Positions 16,214 through 23,995 of a stretch of 32,621 nt of DNA are shown here, piece by piece. How positions within the stretch are numbered: the first letter of the stretch is position 1; every line of letters starts with the position of its first letter. The stretch is taken from contig JAAUZB010000022.1 of the NCBI GenBank assembly GCA_014804775.1, positions 1 to 32,621 of the forward strand, in the 5' to 3' direction. The notes beneath the pieces were generated by a model. That model did no database searches, was not told where the DNA came from, and worked only from the letters and a program-made list of their open reading frames with translations. The DNA is from Roseburia sp. GTDB lineage: Bacteria > Bacillota > Clostridia > Lachnospirales > Lachnospiraceae. The translations under genes were made by a program, and so were the position numbers.

Positions 16214-17332
16214 ATGCAGATTCGGACAGAGAGACTGGTTGAGGAGTTTCAAGAGCTGGTTTCCGTTGACAGTGTAAGCTATCGCGAGCGCGATATGGCA
16301 GATCTTCTAAAGGATAAGCTTGGAATGCTTGGGATTGATGCCATTGAGGACAATGCGGGAGAACATTGCGGGGGAAATGCCGGAAATATTTACGGTGTCT
16401 GGAAGGGTACGCTGCCGGGCGCGCCAATCCTTTTTTCGGCACACATGGATACGGTGGAACCCGGGATTGGAAAAAAAGCGATCCTGCAGGAGGACGGACG
16501 TATCACCAGTGATGGAACGACGGTTTTGGGATCAGATGACGCGGCAGGAATAGCAGAAATTCTGGAAGCCATTCGAAGCATTCAGGAACAGAATATACCG
16601 CATCGGGACATAGAAGTGCTGTTTCCTGTTGCGGAGGAAGTCTATGGAAGGGGAAGCCATGTTTTCGATTATTCCTGTATACAGGCAAAGGAAGCCTATG
16701 TGCTGGATTTAAGCGGCGCGGTAGGGACGGCGTCCCTGCAGGAGCCGACACTGATCCCTTTTACCGTGGAGATACAGGGAAAGGCGTCTCATGCGGGTTT
16801 TGCACCGGAAGAAGGCATTCACGCTATCGCGATAGCGGCTGATGCCATTGGGCAGATCGAGCAGGGAAGGATCGGTGAGGACACCACGGTAAATATCGGA
16901 AAAATTTCCGGAGGAACTGCTACAAATATTGTACCGGAGCACGTTATTATGAGAGGAGAGATCCGAAGCTATGAGCACAGGAAGGCGATTGAGATGGTAG
17001 AAAAAGTCGCAAGGATCATAGAGGAGACGGCAAAAGCTCATGGCGGCAGCAGCAACATGACATATGATGTGCATTTACATGCATATAAGATAGAAGAGAC
17101 AGAGCCGGTGGTAAAGCGTTTTGAAAAGGTCTGTCAGGAACTTGGCATTGAAAGCAGGCTGACCCGGACATTCGGCGGAAGTGACAACAATAGCTTCCTG
17201 CAGCATGGGATACGGGGGATCGTTCTTGCCTGCGGCATGAATCAGGTACATACTACAGATGAGTATACTACGGTAGAAGAGCTGAAAAGGAGTGCCTCTA
17301 TCGTGGCAAAATTAATGACGAGCGAGGAGTGA
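16214..17332 (+). CDS. M20 family metallopeptidase, peptidase T-like
   Basis: A 372-residue cytosolic zinc peptidase of the M20 clan. Metal and catalytic sites are recognisable: SAHMDT (His77, Asp79), GSDDAAG (Asp108), PVAEEVYGRG (Glu141, Glu142), DLSGAVG, and GGSDNNSF and VHTTDEYT near the C-terminus; the dimerisation lid lies between. It resembles PepT-like tripeptidases and should release amino acids from short peptides, though M20 also includes carboxypeptidases and aminoacylases. ATG 16214 has GAGGAGAAAAGG just upstream; earlier in-frame codons lie in the leader hairpin region. It is first in an operon with a C39-like peptidase and potABCD. Confidence 0.9.
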   Translation: MQIRTERLVEEFQELVSVDSVSYRERDMADLLKDKLGMLGIDAIEDNAGEHCGGNAGNIYGVWKGTLPGAPILFSAHMDTVEPGIGKKAILQEDGRITSDGTTVLGSDDAAGIAEILEAIRSIQEQNIPHRDIEVLFPVAEEVYGRGSHVFDYSCIQAKEAYVLDLSGAVGTASLQEPTLIPFTVEIQGKASHAGFAPEEGIHAIAIAADAIGQIEQGRIGEDTTVNIGKISGGTATNIVPEHVIMRGEIRSYEHRKAIEMVEKVARIIEETAKAHGGSSNMTYDVHLHAYKIEETEPVVKRFEKVCQELGIESRLTRTFGGSDNNSFLQHGIRGIVLACGMNQVHTTDEYTTVEELKRSASIVAKLMTSEE

Positions 17333-17340
17333 GGAGAGAT

Positions 17341-17958
17341 ATGAAAAATCCTCTTAATTATCAGACAACAGAATATGACTGCGGTCCGACAACGATGATG
17401 AACGCCATCAGCTTCCTATTTAAAAGGGAGGAGATATTGCCGGATATCACCAAGAGTATTATGCAGTACTGTCTGGATGGTTACAACCGGAAAGGGGAAG
17501 CGTACAAGAGCGGAACGACGGATATGGCAATGAATTTTCTTTCTCATTGGCTGAATCAGTTTGGGAAAGTTCGGAAATTTCCCATTCTGACGGAAAATCT
17601 GAGCGGTGAGCAGGTGTATATCGACGACAGCTCAAAGGTACTGGAATGTCTGTATCAGAAGGGGGTTGTGGTGGCGAAGGTGATGCTTGGATGCTGGCAT
17701 TATGTACTGCTGACCGGCATAGACGGAGAGTATATCGAGTTATTTGATCCTTATTACAGGCAGCGCTCTTTTGGTACGGAAGGGATAGAAATGATCTGGG
17801 ATGAGCCGAAGAAATATAACCGCAGGGTACATAGAGATGTGTTAAACAGCACCGGAAAAGGGAATTATGCACTTGGAAAAACAGAATGCCGGCAGTGTGT
17901 ACTGCTTTACAATACCAATACACGGCAGACGATGGATCAGATTGAATATATTATCTGA
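17341..17958 (+). CDS. C39-like cysteine peptidase family protein
   Basis: A 205-residue papain-fold protein. YDCGPTT (Cys14) is the nucleophile motif, WHYVLLTG carries His120 and FDPYY carries Asp136, giving a complete Cys-His-Asp triad as in C39 and related peptidases. There is no signal peptide, membrane segment or ABC domain, so it is not a bacteriocin exporter and probably acts in the cytosol. GAGGAGAG precedes ATG 17341, 8 bp after the M20 stop; a GTG at 17329 that overlaps that stop is less likely. Its substrate is unknown. Confidence 0.82.
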   Translation: MKNPLNYQTTEYDCGPTTMMNAISFLFKREEILPDITKSIMQYCLDGYNRKGEAYKSGTTDMAMNFLSHWLNQFGKVRKFPILTENLSGEQVYIDDSSKVLECLYQKGVVVAKVMLGCWHYVLLTGIDGEYIELFDPYYRQRSFGTEGIEMIWDEPKKYNRRVHRDVLNSTGKGNYALGKTECRQCVLLYNTNTRQTMDQIEYII

Positions 17959-17972
17959 AAAGTGGAGTGATC

Positions 17973-18953
17973 ATGGAAGAGACAATTTTAGAGTTAAAAG
18001 GGCTAAAGAAAAGCTTTGGGGAGACAGGCGTCTTAAAAGGGATTGATATTGACATCGCAAGAGGCGAATTTATAACACTGCTTGGTTCTTCCGGCTGTGG
18101 AAAGACGACGACTCTGCGGATCATTGCGGGACTTGAGGAGCCGGACGAGGGCAAGGTGGTCCTGAATGGGAAAGATATTACCGCTCTTGAACCGAATCAG
18201 CGGAATGTTAATACCGTATTCCAGAGCTATGCGCTGTTTCCCTATATGAATGTGGAAAAAAATATTGGCTATGGCTTGAAAATAAAGAAAGTTCCCAAGG
18301 AAGAAATCAAAAGCCGCGTGGAAGAAATGCTGAAAATGGTACAGCTTGAAGGTTATGGGAAAAGAAAACCGGAGGAACTTTCCGGAGGTCAGAGGCAGCG
18401 GGTGGCAATTGCAAGGGCAGTGATCAACAGACCGGAAGTCCTCTTGCTGGATGAGCCGCTGGGAGCTTTGGATTTGAAGCTGAGGCGGCAGATGCAGCAG
18501 GAACTGAAAAAGCTGCAGAAAAAGCTTGGGATCACATTTATCTACATCACGCATGATCAGGAAGAGGCGATCAACATGTCCGACCGTATTGTGGTCATGC
18601 GTGACGGAGTGTTTGAACAGATTGGAACTCCAAACGATATCTATTACCGCCCAAAAACAAGTTACGTGGCAGATTTTGTCGGAAATGCAAACATTTATCG
18701 CGAAAACGGCAAGGTATATGCCATACGCAGTGAGAATATTCTGCTTGGGGACGAACCGGAATGCCGGTTGGATGCCACCGTCGAGGAGAAGAGCTTTGCC
18801 GGAGGTCAGCTTCGCATTACATTCCGTCTGCCGGACGGACAACAGGTGATCGCCAGCCGTTACGGTATTGACTATGATATTGCAACCGGAGTCAGTCGGA
18901 AAATTGGCTGGGCGGCTTCCGATGCAGTGGAGGTGTTGGACAATGGCATCTAA
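17973..18953 (+). CDS. potA: Spermidine/putrescine ABC transporter ATPase PotA
   Basis: A 326-residue ATPase that powers polyamine uptake. It has Walker [10 protein letters not shown] near residue 40, the Q-loop [12 protein letters not shown], the signature LSGGQRQR, Walker [12 protein letters not shown] and the switch ITHDQEEA. The last 90 residues form a TOBE-like domain. ATG 17973 has GTGGAG upstream; a GTG at 17967 is the alternative. The end overlaps potB by 11 bp, so the two are translationally coupled. Confidence 0.95.
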   Translation: MEETILELKGLKKSFGETGVLKGIDIDIARGEFITLLGSSGCGKTTTLRIIAGLEEPDEGKVVLNGKDITALEPNQRNVNTVFQSYALFPYMNVEKNIGYGLKIKKVPKEEIKSRVEEMLKMVQLEGYGKRKPEELSGGQRQRVAIARAVINRPEVLLLDEPLGALDLKLRRQMQQELKKLQKKLGITFIYITHDQEEAINMSDRIVVMRDGVFEQIGTPNDIYYRPKTSYVADFVGNANIYRENGKVYAIRSENILLGDEPECRLDATVEEKSFAGGQLRITFRLPDGQQVIASRYGIDYDIATGVSRKIGWAASDAVEVLDNGI

Positions 18954-19803
18954 AAAAATAAAAAACTGCTCCTGGGTGCTGCTGATCCCTATTTATCTGT
19001 TTACTCTTATTTTTGTCTTTGCACCGCTAGTGTACATGGTGATCCTGAGCTTTATGGGCAGGGCAGAGGTATGGGGATTTGTGCCGGAGTTTACAGTGGA
19101 TAACTATAAGAGAATTTTGGAGCCGCTGTATCTGAATACTTTTGTGGATTCTCTCAAGCTGGCATTTTCTTCTACGGCAGCTATTATTCTGATCGGATAT
19201 CCTTTTGGATATTTTATGGCGAGGATGCCTTTAATATGGAAGAAACGGATGATGGTTCTGCTGATGATCCCGTTCTGGACCAGCAGCCTGATCCGGTTGA
19301 ATGGGTGGATCATCGTATTTCGAAGCAACGGTGTGCTGGACAAAATTCTGATGACACTGCATATTACGGAAAAACCGCTGAAGCTTTTGTATTCCTACCC
19401 GGCAGTGTTGGTGGGAATGATCTATGCTCTGGTCCCGTTTATGATCCTCTCGGTTTATTCCAGTGCGGAGAAGATGGACTGGTCGCTGGTGGAGGCGGCG
19501 AGGGACTTAGGAGCCGGGCGGCTGCAGGCTTTTGTATCCGTTACACTGGTGCATACGCTGCCGGGGCTTTTGTCGGGAATTATCCTGACATTTATTCCGT
19601 CCATGGGTCTCTTTTTTATCGCAGATATCCTCGGAGGCAACAAAATCGTGCTGGTGGGAAGCGTCATACAGGAGCAGCTGACCAAGGGAAGAAATCTGCC
19701 GTTTGCGGCGGCGCTGTCAGTGGTGCTTTTAGTGCTCACCTCACTCTTTATCGGTCTGTACAGGAAAATTACCCATAGCGGAGAACTGGAGGGGATCTAC
19801 TGA
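18943..19803 (+). CDS. potB: Spermidine/putrescine ABC permease PotB
   Basis: A 286-residue permease with six predicted helices. The cytoplasmic loop that docks to PotA has the EAA motif [14 protein letters not shown] followed by [13 protein letters not shown]. The frame is open upstream inside potA, but ATG 18943 is chosen because GGAGG lies nine bases upstream and the following MASKKIKN leads into the first helix. It shares one base with the potC start codon. Confidence 0.94.
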   Translation: MASKKIKNCSWVLLIPIYLFTLIFVFAPLVYMVILSFMGRAEVWGFVPEFTVDNYKRILEPLYLNTFVDSLKLAFSSTAAIILIGYPFGYFMARMPLIWKKRMMVLLMIPFWTSSLIRLNGWIIVFRSNGVLDKILMTLHITEKPLKLLYSYPAVLVGMIYALVPFMILSVYSSAEKMDWSLVEAARDLGAGRLQAFVSVTLVHTLPGLLSGIILTFIPSMGLFFIADILGGNKIVLVGSVIQEQLTKGRNLPFAAALSVVLLVLTSLFIGLYRKITHSGELEGIY

Positions 19804-20585
19804 TGAAGATGAAATCAAAGGCACCATGGATTTATGTAGCGGCGATCACAGTGATCACCTACATCCCGATTGTTCTCACGGTAATTTACTCCTTTAACGA
19901 ATCCAAGATCACATCGGTCTGGGAAGGTTTTTCACTGAAATGGTATGATGAATTATTCCGCGATAACGATATGGCAGAGGCACTTTTAAACAGTATTGTC
20001 TTGGCGGGTCTAAGCTGCCTGTCCGCAGTAGTGATCGGTACTACGGGGGCAATAGGCATGCAGAGAAAGCCAAGCCGGTTTAATGGAGTGGTTTCCTACA
20101 TTTCGCTGATGCCGCTAATGATCCCGGAAATCATTTTGGGTATGGTGTTTCTGGCTGCGTTTTCGTTTATGCAGCTTCCGTTCGGCATGCTGACTCTTGT
20201 CATTGCGCACACGGCATTCTGTGTACCCTATGTCTTTATGACAGTGCGGGCGAGGCTTGCCGGAATGGATAAATCCATAGAAGAAGCGGCGAGGGATTTG
20301 GGAGCATCGGGTGTGCAGGTTTTTTTTGATATCACGCTTCCGGCGATCCTTCCGGCAATTTGGTCGGGAGTACTTTTGTCCTTTGCAATGTCTTTTGACG
20401 ATGTGGTCATCAGTATTTTTGTGACAGGAGCGAAGGTCAACACACTGCCGATCAAGATATATACCAGAATGAAGACCGGCGTTACACCGGAAATCAATGC
20501 GCTGGCAACTGTGATGCTGGCGGTAACAATCGTGATTCTCCTGCTTGGCAATCTGCTTGGCAGACAAAGAACATATACAGAATAA
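19803..20585 (+). CDS. potC: Spermidine/putrescine ABC permease PotC
   Basis: A 260-residue six-helix permease, partner of PotB. The EAA loop reads [20 protein letters not shown]. Its ATG overlaps the potB TGA (TGATG), a reinitiation junction with GGAG a few bases upstream. PotBC heterodimers form the channel through which polyamines enter. Confidence 0.94.
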   Translation: MKMKSKAPWIYVAAITVITYIPIVLTVIYSFNESKITSVWEGFSLKWYDELFRDNDMAEALLNSIVLAGLSCLSAVVIGTTGAIGMQRKPSRFNGVVSYISLMPLMIPEIILGMVFLAAFSFMQLPFGMLTLVIAHTAFCVPYVFMTVRARLAGMDKSIEEAARDLGASGVQVFFDITLPAILPAIWSGVLLSFAMSFDDVVISIFVTGAKVNTLPIKIYTRMKTGVTPEINALATVMLAVTIVILLLGNLLGRQRTYTE

Positions 20586-20600
20586 GGAGGAAGTAAAGGA

Positions 20601-21689
20601 ATGAAAAAGTATGCAGCATTATTATTGAGTCTTACCGTAGCCTTATCCGCAGGATTGACGGGCTGCGGCGGTGGAAATGGAAACGGAAGCGCCGGTCAAA
20701 GCGGTGAGGGCAGCGGTCTGGAAGGTATGGAGCTGAATTTATATACCTGGGACGGCATGTTCCCGCAGGAGGTTCTGAACGGTTTTGAGGAGCAGACAGG
20801 GGTAAAGATCAATTACTCTAATTTTGATTATGATGAGGACATGCTTGCAAAACTGGAGGAGACCAAGGGTGGAGATTATGATTTCGTCATTGCTGACGAC
20901 TATATTCTGGAGTTGATCAATAATGAAGGTCTTGCACAGAAGCTTGACACATCCAGAATTTCCAATTGGGACAATATCAATCCGGTATTTCAGGGACAGT
21001 TCTACGATCCGCAGGATGAATTTACGGTTCCCTACGGTGCAGGTATTCCGTTGATCGTCTATGACCCGGCATTGGTGGATATCGATATTAAGGGGTATTC
21101 CGATCTGTGGGATGCATCACTGGAGGATAATGTTGCGTTGATCGCAAATTACCGTGTGATCAACGGTATCACATTAAAGACTATGGGAGAATCTTTCAAC
21201 ACCAATGATCTGGATACGATCCAGGCGGCGGGAGACAAGTTGCTGGAGCTGGCGTCAAATGTGCGCGTGATCAACGACTCAAATACACAGGACTATCTGG
21301 TGAGTGGAGAGGTTGCAGCAGCATTTTTGTATACATCGCAGGTGTTTGAGGCGCTGAAAGCCAGAGAGGACCTGGAAGTAGTGTACCCGAAGGAAGGACT
21401 TGGATTCGGTATTATGGCAGGGTTCATTCCCTCTGATGCGCCGAATGCAGATGCTGCCTATGCGTTTGTCAATTATCTGTTGGAACCCGAGGTATCGGCA
21501 AAGTGCTTTGAGTATATCGGATATTACTGCACCAATAAGGCGGCCGAGGAGTACATTTCGGATGAAATGAAAGAGTTTATCATTCTGCCGGAGGATGCGG
21601 CGGAAGGGGAGATCATTCAGAATATTTCCCAGGAAGCGGAGGATCTGCACAGCGAGATATGGAATCAGTTTAAGAATACCTGTGACTAA
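20601..21689 (+). CDS. potD: Polyamine-binding lipoprotein PotD
   Basis: A 362-residue solute-binding protein. The signal peptide ends at lipobox LTGC, so the mature protein is lipid-anchored outside the membrane. A Gly/Ser-rich linker precedes MELNLYTWDGMFPQEVLNGF, the usual start of the PotD/PotF fold, and later blocks (VPYGAGIPLIVYD, AFVNYLLEPEVSAKCFEYIGY) fit the family. AAGGAGG and AAAGGA lie upstream of ATG. It is last in the operon and is followed by a hairpin repeat that can act as terminator. Confidence 0.95.
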   Translation: MKKYAALLLSLTVALSAGLTGCGGGNGNGSAGQSGEGSGLEGMELNLYTWDGMFPQEVLNGFEEQTGVKINYSNFDYDEDMLAKLEETKGGDYDFVIADDYILELINNEGLAQKLDTSRISNWDNINPVFQGQFYDPQDEFTVPYGAGIPLIVYDPALVDIDIKGYSDLWDASLEDNVALIANYRVINGITLKTMGESFNTNDLDTIQAAGDKLLELASNVRVINDSNTQDYLVSGEVAAAFLYTSQVFEALKAREDLEVVYPKEGLGFGIMAGFIPSDAPNADAAYAFVNYLLEPEVSAKCFEYIGYYCTNKAAEEYISDEMKEFIILPEDAAEGEIIQNISQEAEDLHSEIWNQFKNTCD

Positions 21690-21703
21690 TGGAAAGACTA
21701 TGT

Positions 21704-21787
21704 TTTTTGACAAAAAATAACATATGATGCAAAAATGATGCAACTCTTGTATAATCTATATTCAATAGGATTATACAAGAGTTTTTT
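21704..21787 (+). repeat. Hairpin repeat, copy 1
   Basis: First of three copies of the same element. It has a leading TTTTTGACAAAAA block, two 11-bp direct repeats beginning ATGATGCAAAA (21724 and 21735), and a perfect 15-bp stem (AACTCTTGTATAATC at 21742-21756 with GATTATACAAGAGTT at 21769-21783) around a 12-nt loop, then T to 21787. It can serve as the potD terminator. Confidence 0.85.
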
Positions 21788-21789
21788 CT

Positions 21790-21870
21790 TGGAATTGTTT
21801 TTATGTCGGCGTAAATTTTGACGAGGTTTTTTGGAAAGACTTATGGCAATTTCAAGGAAGCGAAATATGA
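21790..21870 (+). pseudogene. Remnant of a lipoprotein gene (C-terminal fragment)
   Basis: The 27 codons from TGG 21790 to TGA 21870 translate to WNCFYVGVNFDEVFWKDLWQ and onward. They match residues 125-149 of the lipoprotein encoded at 23996-24505 at 17 of 25 positions, and the DNA is similarly close. No start or upstream coding part exists; the fragment begins three bases after the repeat's T-run. It is the tail of a duplicated, decayed paralogue. Confidence 0.75.
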
Positions 21871-21907
21871 AAAGCGGGAAAGCGGATATTTTTCACCAAA
21901 AAATGTA

Positions 21908-21936
21908 TTGCTGTTGTACGCACGTATTGGTATAAT
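21908..21936 (+). promoter_or_regulatory. Promoter of the RelB/DinJ-type antitoxin
   Basis: TTGCTG (21908-21913), a 17-bp spacer and a perfect TATAAT (21931-21936) with extended -10 TGG. Confidence 0.75.
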
Positions 21937-21951
21937 GAATCTAACAAAAGG

Positions 21952-21980
21952 TAACACTAAGATTTGGGAAAGGAGTGTTA
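21952..21980 (+). promoter_or_regulatory. Inverted repeat over the antitoxin leader and RBS
   Basis: TAACACT (21952-21958) and AGTGTTA (21974-21980) form a 7-bp dyad with a 15-bp gap. The right arm overlaps the AGGAG RBS. It may be an operator for the antitoxin or an RNA stem hiding the RBS. Confidence 0.5.
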
Positions 21981-21984
21981 GGAT

Positions 21985-22293
21985 ATGGCAATAAAATCAG
22001 CTAATTTGTACGCAAGGATAGAGCCGGATGTGAAAGAGCAGGCAGAAAGCATTTTGTCAGCACTTGGCATCCCGGCATCCAATGCAATCAATATGTTTTA
22101 TAAACAGATTATTTTAAACAGAGGCCTTCCGTTTGAAGTAAAAATACCCACAGTAAGACCTGCTGATGCGTCAGAACTGAGCGAAGCGGAATTAAATGCA
22201 GAATTGGAGAAAGGGTATGCGGATATGGCGGCAGGCAGAACCAAACCTGCAAAACAGGTATTTGCTGATATCTGTAAAGATTATGGTATATGA
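21985..22293 (+). CDS. RelB/DinJ-family antitoxin
   Basis: A 102-residue antitoxin. The N-terminal ribbon-helix-helix is seen in ANLYARIEPDVKEQAESILSALGIPASNAINMFYKQII, followed by GLPFEVKIP, which is typical of DinJ. The acidic and flexible C-terminus (SELSEAELNAELEKGYADMA) would wrap and neutralise a YafQ/RelE-type toxin. AAGGAGTGTTAGG precedes ATG. It overlaps the broken toxin gene by 4 bp (ATGA), so a once complete module has lost its toxin. Confidence 0.9.
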   Translation: MAIKSANLYARIEPDVKEQAESILSALGIPASNAINMFYKQIILNRGLPFEVKIPTVRPADASELSEAELNAELEKGYADMAAGRTKPAKQVFADICKDYGI

Positions 22294-22479
22294 TTTATGA
22301 GGTAACTACCACAGATCAGGCCGATGCCGATTTAAGGGGCATATATGAGGGTATTGCCTGTTGATAATTATCTGGTGTTTTATATTCCAAATAGGGATGC
22401 AGGCGTTGTGACTGTAATTCGTGTTATGTATGCCGGCAGGGATGTTGACAGTCAGCTTAAAGATCATACAGTAATGTAA
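22290..22479 (+). pseudogene. Decayed RelE/ParE-type toxin gene
   Basis: From ATG 22290 the frame encodes MIYEVTTTDQADADLRGIYE and stops after 24 codons. A second frame from about 22355 to the TAA at 22477 encodes PVDNYLVFYIPNRDAGVVTV followed by IRVMYAGRDVDSQL, the usual C-terminus of RelE/ParE toxins. An internal deletion, probably around 50 codons judging from family length, with frameshift has joined the two ends. Catalytic toxin function must be lost. Confidence 0.88.
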
Positions 22480-22503
22480 AAACAAAATAGTAGTGACAGC
22501 GTT

Positions 22504-22547
22504 AAGGCGTATGAAAGGCTGATTTTGATAGTTTCATACGTCTTTTT
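22504..22547 (+). terminator. Rho-independent terminator after the toxin-antitoxin locus
   Basis: GGCGTATGAAA (22506-22516) pairs with TTTCATACGTC (22532-22542) with G·T pairs, followed by TTTTT. The remaining stretch to the next gene (22548-22766) holds repeat copy 2 and no open frame I can support. Confidence 0.75.
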
Positions 22548-22622
22548 GCGCCCTTTTTTACATTCAACAACACATTGTGAGAGGTGAAAGCATCTCCTTT
22601 GATTGTGCATAAAGGGAAAGCA

Positions 22623-22728
22623 TTTTTGACAAAAATTTACAGATGATGCAAAAATGATGCAAAAATGATGATGTTTTGATGCAATTCTTGTGTAATCTAA
22701 ACTCAGTAGGATTGTACAAGAGTTTTCC
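22623..22728 (+). repeat. Hairpin repeat, copy 2
   Basis: It has the same layout as copy 1: TTTTTGACAAAAA, then 11-bp direct repeats (ATGATGCAAAA at 22643 and 22654, partial at 22665), then a 15-bp stem (22683-22697 with 22710-22724) and a 12-nt loop. The three positions where the arms are not Watson-Crick complements are all G·U pairs in RNA. The T-run is only four bases, so it is a weaker terminator. Confidence 0.82.
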
Positions 22729-22766
22729 TGTAATAGCAGTGAAGCAGTAGAGGAAAGGGATTCACA

Positions 22767-23336
22767 TTGAAAGATAGTTTTAGCAGGAACGGAAAGATAA
22801 TACTACTGGCATTGTTTTGTCTGACACTGGCAGGCTGTGCAGCTGACACAGAAAACAGACAGGAAAGCAACGCATTGAAAGAATCAGAAGAAAGCGCAAG
22901 TGAAATCGGTGACAGCGCAGAGGAGATAGAGTCTAACAGTGCAATCAGCACGGAGGACTTGAATACATGGATTGGCAAATATACTTTTTTCGAGTCGTGT
23001 AATGAACCTGATTACCCACCTATGGTAATGGAATTTGAGATTACAATTTATGAAAACGGATATGCAGATATTTATGTAAATGGACAGACAACATTTATAC
23101 AAATCAGGGCAAAGGTCTATGGGAGTAGTGAGCAGATAAGTTTTGTGTTTTCGGAACGTCTGCCGGGAGATGCGACAAGCAGGGAATGGGACAGCTCGGA
23201 TGTATTATTATATTTCAAAAAAGATGGAGATGATATTTATACATATTGGGGTGAGTTAAAAGACACAGTATTGCTGTATAGTGATCAGATTTCCGGAGAA
23301 ATTTATTTTGTAAAAGAGGTGGATAAAAATGATTGA
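22767..23336 (+). CDS. Lipoprotein, DUF5991-like
   Basis: A 189-residue predicted lipoprotein. The signal sequence ends at LTLAGC (classical lipobox), followed by an acidic Glu/Ser linker (about residues 28-60) and a domain beginning WIGKYTFFESCNEPDYPPMV. The text MVMEFEITIYENGYADIYVN resembles, from memory, DUF5991-type domains. The start is TTG 22767 with AGGAAAGGG seven bases upstream; no ATG fits before the signal peptide. It overlaps kptA by 8 bp, so the two are translationally coupled. Its function is unknown; it may bind a ligand at the cell surface. Confidence 0.78.
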   Translation: MKDSFSRNGKIILLALFCLTLAGCAADTENRQESNALKESEESASEIGDSAEEIESNSAISTEDLNTWIGKYTFFESCNEPDYPPMVMEFEITIYENGYADIYVNGQTTFIQIRAKVYGSSEQISFVFSERLPGDATSREWDSSDVLLYFKKDGDDIYTYWGELKDTVLLYSDQISGEIYFVKEVDKND

Positions 23337-23883
23337 TCATATTGAATTAAGCAAAGAAATTTCTTATGCTTTGCGTCATGCTCCATGGGAATATGAGTTG
23401 GAAATGGACGAAGAAGGCTGGGTGCCAGTGGAGCAATTATTGGATGCTTTGCATAAGGAAGAGAAGTGGAAAAATGTCTCTGAAAACGATTTAGTTATAA
23501 TGATTCAAAAATCAGAGAAAAAAAGACATGAGATTTTCAATGGAAAAATAAAAGCCTATTATGGACATTCTATTCCGATGAAAATTGTAAAAGAGAAAAA
23601 AGAACCACCAGAGGTGTTGTACCATGGAACAGCTAGAAGATTTTTAGATTCTATTAAAGAAAAGGGGTTGCTGCCTCAAGGAAGGCAATATGTTCATTTG
23701 TCGCAGGATGTTGAAACTGCCCATAGTGTCGGTATGAGACATGATATGAAACCTTGCGTCTTGAAAATTGATGCTAAACAGGCGTGGAAAGATGGCATAG
23801 TATTTTATTATGGAAATGAAAAAGTTTGGTTAGCTGATGAAATACCAAGTAAATACATAATATATGGAGACTTGGAGACTTAG
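23329..23883 (+). CDS. kptA: RNA 2'-phosphotransferase (Tpt1/KptA family)
   Basis: A 184-residue enzyme that, in the family, moves a 2'-phosphate from RNA to NAD+, forming ADP-ribose 1'',2''-cyclic phosphate. The catalytic tetrad is visible: LRH (Arg16, His17), KKRHE (Arg66) and GRQYVHLS (Arg119). Other family parts are EEGWVPVEQLLDAL in the N-terminal winged helix and LYHGTARRFLDSIKEKGL in the NAD-binding lobe. Bacteria make few 2'-phosphate splice junctions, so its role in this host is open (RNA repair or ADP-ribose chemistry). The RBS AAAGAGGTGG lies within the upstream lipoprotein gene. Confidence 0.93.
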   Translation: MIDHIELSKEISYALRHAPWEYELEMDEEGWVPVEQLLDALHKEEKWKNVSENDLVIMIQKSEKKRHEIFNGKIKAYYGHSIPMKIVKEKKEPPEVLYHGTARRFLDSIKEKGLLPQGRQYVHLSQDVETAHSVGMRHDMKPCVLKIDAKQAWKDGIVFYYGNEKVWLADEIPSKYIIYGDLET

Positions 23884-23903
23884 AGAGAGAGAAGTGACGA
23901 TTA

Positions 23904-23957
23904 TTGATGCAACTCTTGTATAATCTAAACGAAATAGGATTATACAAGAGTTTTTCA
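23904..23957 (+). repeat. Hairpin repeat, copy 3
   Basis: The 15-bp perfect stem (23911-23925 with 23938-23952), 12-nt loop and T-run match copy 1. Only a short TGATGC remains of the upstream block. It lies 20 bp after the kptA stop and can serve as its terminator. Confidence 0.85.
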
Positions 23958-23995
23958 TGGAAAGACAAAGAAACGGATCGGGAAGAGTTTAACAT

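Noticed and set aside
18033-18842. 269-codon open frame opposite potA
   Set aside because: It is the complement of an ATPase gene with all its motifs; the predicted protein has no recognisable domain.
21704-21735. TTGACA in repeat copies 1 and 2 as a promoter -35 box
   Set aside because: No acceptable -10 element lies 16-18 bp downstream, and the TATAAT inside the stem is too far away (37 bp).
21704-23957. Repeats as a CRISPR array
   Set aside because: The three copies are about 0.9-1.2 kb apart with genes between, the stem is long, and there are no regular spacers or cas genes.
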